Source of the DNA: Virgibacillus_P tibetensis
GTDB taxonomy: Bacteria > Bacillota > Bacilli > Bacillales > Amphibacillaceae
Assembly: GCF_036026595.1 (NCBI RefSeq)
Contig: NZ_JARZFX010000003.1
Coordinates: forward strand, 186,001 to 250,000
DNA length: 64,000 nt
Reading direction: 5' to 3'
Shown here piece by piece: positions 61,074-64,000 of the stretch; within the stretch, counting starts at the first letter, position 1, and every line of letters begins with the position of its first letter. A program made the translations under genes and the position numbers. The notes below the pieces were generated by a model, which saw nothing but the letters and a program-made list of their open reading frames with translations, was not told where the DNA came from and ran no database searches.

Positions 61074-62821
61074 TAGTTGGTCACCTCCCCTTCTTCGAGC
61101 TGTTGCTGACTATATTGTTCGCTGTACCAACCATTCAGCTTAATCAGTCCTTCATGTGTACCCTCTTCTAAAATCCTTCCATCTTCTAATACGATAATGT
61201 GATCCGCATGGGTAACTGCTGAAAGACGATGTGCGGCAATAAACGTCGTTTTATTTTTACGTTCCTTTCTTAAATGTTCAATAATTCTTGCTTCCGTCTT
61301 TCCGTCAACAGCTGACATAGAATCATCTAATATAAGAATTTCCGGATCCTTAATAAACGCTCTGGCCAATGCTACTCGCTGCTTTTGTCCGCCGGATAAC
61401 GTAACACCACTTTCACCTACTTCTGTATCCAGTCCGTTTGGCAACTGCTTCATGTCATCTAAGAAATGTGCCAACTCCATTACACGGAAGATTTCCTTAT
61501 CTGTTGCATCCGATTTTCCAAATTGGATATTCTCACGTATTGATTTGGAAAACATCATTTGATCTTGTGGTACATAACCAATCCAGGACCTTATTTGTTC
61601 TAATCTAATTTCTTCTAAATTTACCCCGGATATTTTAAACTTACCCTTCATTCCTGCGTATTGTCTGAGCATCAGTTTAAATAAAGTCGTTTTACCCGCT
61701 CCTGTTTTACCGACAACTCCAATTGTCTGCCCGCGTTTTACATTTAAATAAATATTCTCCAATTGATTGTTTTTCGTTGAAGGATATGTAAAAGAGACAT
61801 TTTCAAGTTGGAGCGAATCCACATGTTGTACTTCTATTATCTTTTCTGCATTTTTAACATCAGCCTCATAATCCAGAGTCTGATTCACTCTGTCTAAAGA
61901 GGCATTACCCCGCTGCAGAATGTTGATCAGCTCTCCAACAGCAAACATTGGCCAGATTAACATACCCAGATAGACATTAAATGTAACCAAATCTCCAAGG
62001 GTCAATTTATTTTCGAATACGAGTAAAGCTCCATACCCCAGTCCTATCGTGTAAGAAAGACCGACAAGAATTTTCATGGTTGGTTCAAACAACGCATCAA
62101 TTTTGGCAACCTCGATATTCTTTTGATAAACATCATCGGTCATTTTTTCGAATCGGATTGCATCCTGTTTCTCCTGAACAAACGCACGAATTACTCTTAC
62201 ACCCCGAATGGATTCCAGAACCTCGTTATTCATTTCTCCAAAAGCTGCTTGTGCCTTCGTAAAACGGGCATGAATAGCAGCACCATATTTATTCATTACC
62301 ACTGCCATGACTGGTAATGGTATTAACGCAGCAAGTGTTAATTGCCAGCTGATGGTAAATCCCATAACTGCTACTATCATAAGCATGAAGATACTGGAGT
62401 CAACCAGGGTCAAAACGCCAAAGCCAGCGGTAAGACTAATCGCTTTCAGGTCATTAGTAGCTCTCGCCATCAGGTCACCAGTACGATATTTTCCAAAAAA
62501 CATTGGTGTCATTTTAAGGAAATGATCCATCAAACGGCTTCGAATCCATTTCTCCAGCAGTACTGCTCCTCCGAAAAGTGTATAATCCCATAAAAATGAA
62601 ATTGCATAGTGTACAACCAGTAATACGAGATAACCTAAAATCAGGGATACTAACAGTTGCATCGTAAACGTTTCAAATTGGATGTGGTCAATAGAGTACC
62701 CAATTAGCTTTGGTGGGACCAAGCCGATCGCACTTGCTATAATCAACGCAATAATAGCGAATAAATACCTTTTCCAGTAATGTTTGAAAAACCAATTTAA
62801 TTTCTTGAACACCTCAAACAT
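61073..62821 (-). CDS. bmrC: Heterodimeric ABC multidrug exporter subunit BmrC (YheI-like)
   Basis: 582 aa, as B. subtilis YheI (585). Six helices then an ATPase domain: Walker A GKTGAGKTT, signature LSGGQKQRVALAR, Walker B LILDDSMSAVD, where Asp replaces the catalytic Glu: the degenerate site normal for this subunit. Forms the exporter with BmrD. Upstream is an attenuator with leader ORF; in B. subtilis bmrCD is induced by translation-blocking antibiotics in this way. Confidence 0.92.
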   Translation of the reverse strand: MFEVFKKLNWFFKHYWKRYLFAIIALIIASAIGLVPPKLIGYSIDHIQFETFTMQLLVSLILGYLVLLVVHYAISFLWDYTLFGGAVLLEKWIRSRLMDHFLKMTPMFFGKYRTGDLMARATNDLKAISLTAGFGVLTLVDSSIFMLMIVAVMGFTISWQLTLAALIPLPVMAVVMNKYGAAIHARFTKAQAAFGEMNNEVLESIRGVRVIRAFVQEKQDAIRFEKMTDDVYQKNIEVAKIDALFEPTMKILVGLSYTIGLGYGALLVFENKLTLGDLVTFNVYLGMLIWPMFAVGELINILQRGNASLDRVNQTLDYEADVKNAEKIIEVQHVDSLQLENVSFTYPSTKNNQLENIYLNVKRGQTIGVVGKTGAGKTTLFKLMLRQYAGMKGKFKISGVNLEEIRLEQIRSWIGYVPQDQMMFSKSIRENIQFGKSDATDKEIFRVMELAHFLDDMKQLPNGLDTEVGESGVTLSGGQKQRVALARAFIKDPEILILDDSMSAVDGKTEARIIEHLRKERKNKTTFIAAHRLSAVTHADHIIVLEDGRILEEGTHEGLIKLNGWYSEQYSQQQLEEGEVTN

Positions 62822-62854
62822 TTAATCACCTTTTTTCTCTGTAAATTTCTCTAA

Positions 62855-62966
62855 ACACAAAAAAATGCATACGTCTACGCCGACGCATGCATTTAAATAA
62901 CAGGTTTCATTTTACACATAAACCTGCCCTGTAAATAACAAAAAGGCCACAGACAGATGTGGCCTT
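62855..62966 (-). promoter_or_regulatory. Attenuator region with tandem hairpins before bmrC
   Basis: Three hairpins in transcript order. First: AAGGCCACA (62966-62958) and TGTGGCCTT (62951-62943), then TTTGTT, an intrinsic terminator. Second: CAGGTTT (62926-62920) and AAACCTG (62907-62901). Third: AAATGCATGCGTC and GACGTATGCATTT (62894-62863), then TTTTGTG, another good terminator, ending 34 bp before bmrC. The leader ORF contains TGTGGCCTT, able to capture the first arm of hairpin one. Confidence 0.82.
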
Positions 62967-62995
62967 GAAATGTATAAAACGAGTGATTATAAATG

Positions 62996-63079
62996 TTACA
63001 TGAATATAATCCTGCTATTTACGGTAAAGGCCACAGTAACTATTAAATTATTATTTCGCACACAATTAATGATTTGCAT
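62996..63079 (-). CDS. Leader peptide of the bmrCD-type attenuator (27 aa)
   Basis: ATG at 63079 follows GAGGAGGTC with a clean spacing. Product: MQIINCVRNNNLIVTVAFTV, then NSRIIFM. Codons 15-18 (ACT GTG GCC TTT, 63037-63026) are complementary to AAGGCCACA in the downstream terminator. Ribosome position on this ORF would decide between terminator and antiterminator. Comparable in role to B. subtilis bmrB; I do not claim sequence homology. Confidence 0.75.
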   Translation of the reverse strand: MQIINCVRNNNLIVTVAFTVNSRIIFM

Positions 63080-63191
63080 AGTAGTGACCTCCTCTCGATT
63101 TAGATTCTCAATTATTATAGTGTTTAGATAATTATAAGTCAACCATTTTTTAACTATTTAATTTTTTTCCTTCGCTCACTTCTTTTAAAGT

Positions 63192-63223
63192 AAAAGCCTG
63201 ACAGTTTTAATAGCTGTCAGGCT
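63192..63223 (-). terminator. Terminator of the copper oxidase/reductase gene
   Basis: Minus strand: AGCCTGACAG and CTGTCAGGCT form a perfect 10-bp stem, then TTTACTTT, 13 bp after the stop codon. Confidence 0.88.
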
Positions 63224-63235
63224 CGATCTTACTTT

Positions 63236-64000
63236 TTAGTGACCACTAACTTCTGAACCATCATCCAACCCATCAGCAGTTACTTTAATAAAACCTACTG
63301 CTCCTTTTGTTGCATGGTTGAATTGATGTGTTACAAATGGGTAAAGCCCTTCTTCTTTAACTGTAAACTCTACTACTGCTCCGCCACTAGCTGGCAGCAT
63401 CACTGTTTGCATTCCTTCAAAATGATTAGCAGGGTTTCCATCGATATATACATCATCAAAGATGGTTCCAACAACGTGGAAGCTGCTTACTTCATTTGGT
63501 CCTACATTGTTTATATAGATACGAACTTTATCGCCCACCTTAGCAAGTAAAGGTTCATCCTTAACAGCAGTTACAGTACCATTTGTGTTCGGCTGACCTT
63601 CATGTAATGCCTTTGTTGAGAACACTACTTGTGAAGGTACATTGTTGGTCATATCGTCTAAATCATTGTATCTGTACCATTCATTTTGAATAACAACATA
63701 TTCTTTATCCACTTCATTATCCGTTGGGTAACCTTCATCTGGCTGAACAATAATTACCCCGTGCATACCGTTAGCAATGTGAGATAATATAGGATCAGTT
63801 CCACAGTGGTACATGAATACACCTGGTTTTGTAGCTTGATAAGAAAACGTTCCTTCTTCGTTCGGTCCTACGTCAGCAAAGCCTTTATCCGGAGCAGTGT
63901 GTACTGCGTGAAAGTCCATACTGTGTGGAATTGCAGGATCCATATTATCCATTGTGAAATGTATGGTGTCCCCTTCATTTACTACAACTAGTGGACCAGG
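63236..64000 (-). CDS. Copper nitrite reductase / multicopper oxidase, C-terminal part
   Basis: The frame enters from the right edge (16 codons upstream of the internal ATG at 63952: PGPLVVVNEGDTIHFT) and gives 254 residues. Type 1 copper region: FHAVHTAPDKG (His), VFMYHCGTD (His-Cys), HIANGMHGVIIV (His, Met); a second cupredoxin domain has SSFHVVG and VTHQFNHATKGAVG. The layout fits two-domain NirK-type nitrite reductases (NO2- to NO) or related oxidases. The N-terminus, with any signal peptide, is outside the window. Confidence 0.82.
   Translation of the reverse strand, partial: PGPLVVVNEGDTIHFTMDNMDPAIPHSMDFHAVHTAPDKGFADVGPNEEGTFSYQATKPGVFMYHCGTDPILSHIANGMHGVIIVQPDEGYPTDNEVDKEYVVIQNEWYRYNDLDDMTNNVPSQVVFSTKALHEGQPNTNGTVTAVKDEPLLAKVGDKVRIYINNVGPNEVSSFHVVGTIFDDVYIDGNPANHFEGMQTVMLPASGGAVVEFTVKEEGLYPFVTHQFNHATKGAVGFIKVTADGLDDGSEVSGH

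Overview
The window is chromosomal DNA from an A+T-rich, endospore-forming, probably halotolerant member of the Bacillaceae (Oceanobacillus/Virgibacillus-like). Spore genes are present (an alpha/beta SASP, YhaL, a YjcZ-type peptide, a YhcN/YlaJ lipoprotein). There is a glycine betaine OpuA importer with two GbsR-type regulators, many proteins are acidic, and long stretches follow the Bacillus subtilis yhg-ecs-yha-yhe gene order. Strong GGAGG ribosome binding sites with TTG or GTG starts are common, so several starts here are set by the Shine-Dalgarno (SD) sequence rather than by the first ATG.

Layout. 1-4.3 kb: hemE-hemH, pbpF and the heme monooxygenase hmoB. 4.4-9.4 kb: a BdbC/thioredoxin pair, the liaFSR envelope-stress system, a PAP2 phosphatase and a ferritin-like gene behind a sigma-B-like promoter. 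9.5-15.6 kb: yhaA, ecsAB, a 1.2-kb gene-free block with a 504-bp inverted-repeat element, hit, trpP with a TRAP site, and yhaH. 15.9-24.4 kb: opuA operon and divergent regulator, yhaI, a DUF3267 gene, prsA, yhaL, the 3'-5' exoribonuclease yhaM, and a second GbsR-type gene. 24.5-32.6 kb: yhaNO (SbcCD-like), yhaPQ (Na+/drug-type ABC exporter), yhzD, yhaR, yheA. 32.8-43.1 kb: a PucR-type regulator with msmX, SASP, fumC, a zinc phospholipase-like protein, a basic 48-aa protein, an MCP, an IDEAL protein, a CDF exporter, a GNAT enzyme and azlCD. 43.2-49.1 kb: a tyrosine T-box and NhaC-type transporter, a signal-less BtuF-like protein, map and an ABC pair. 49.1-54.7 kb: two copies of an unrecognised ~385-bp structured repeat interleaved with yjcZ, an SDR gene and a dipeptidase, then yrrT-luxS and a YhcN-like lipoprotein. 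54.9-64 kb: a YhdB-like gene, sigI-rsgI, a PRC-barrel protein, an HtrA-like protease, a bmrCD-type ABC exporter behind a leader-peptide attenuator, and the end of a copper nitrite reductase/multicopper oxidase.

The most informative content is regulatory RNA and repeats: a six-triplet 5-nt-periodic TRAP site over the trpP ribosome binding site; a tyrosine T-box before an NhaC-family gene; a 27-codon leader ORF whose own codons can pair with the arm of a terminator upstream of bmrC; and a repeat family whose internal module occurs three times with compensatory stem changes, which suggests a structured RNA. Two small genes encoded on the minus strand (38011-38157 and 49593-49709) are easily missed. 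No CRISPR array, rRNA, tRNA, prophage or intact transposase was seen.
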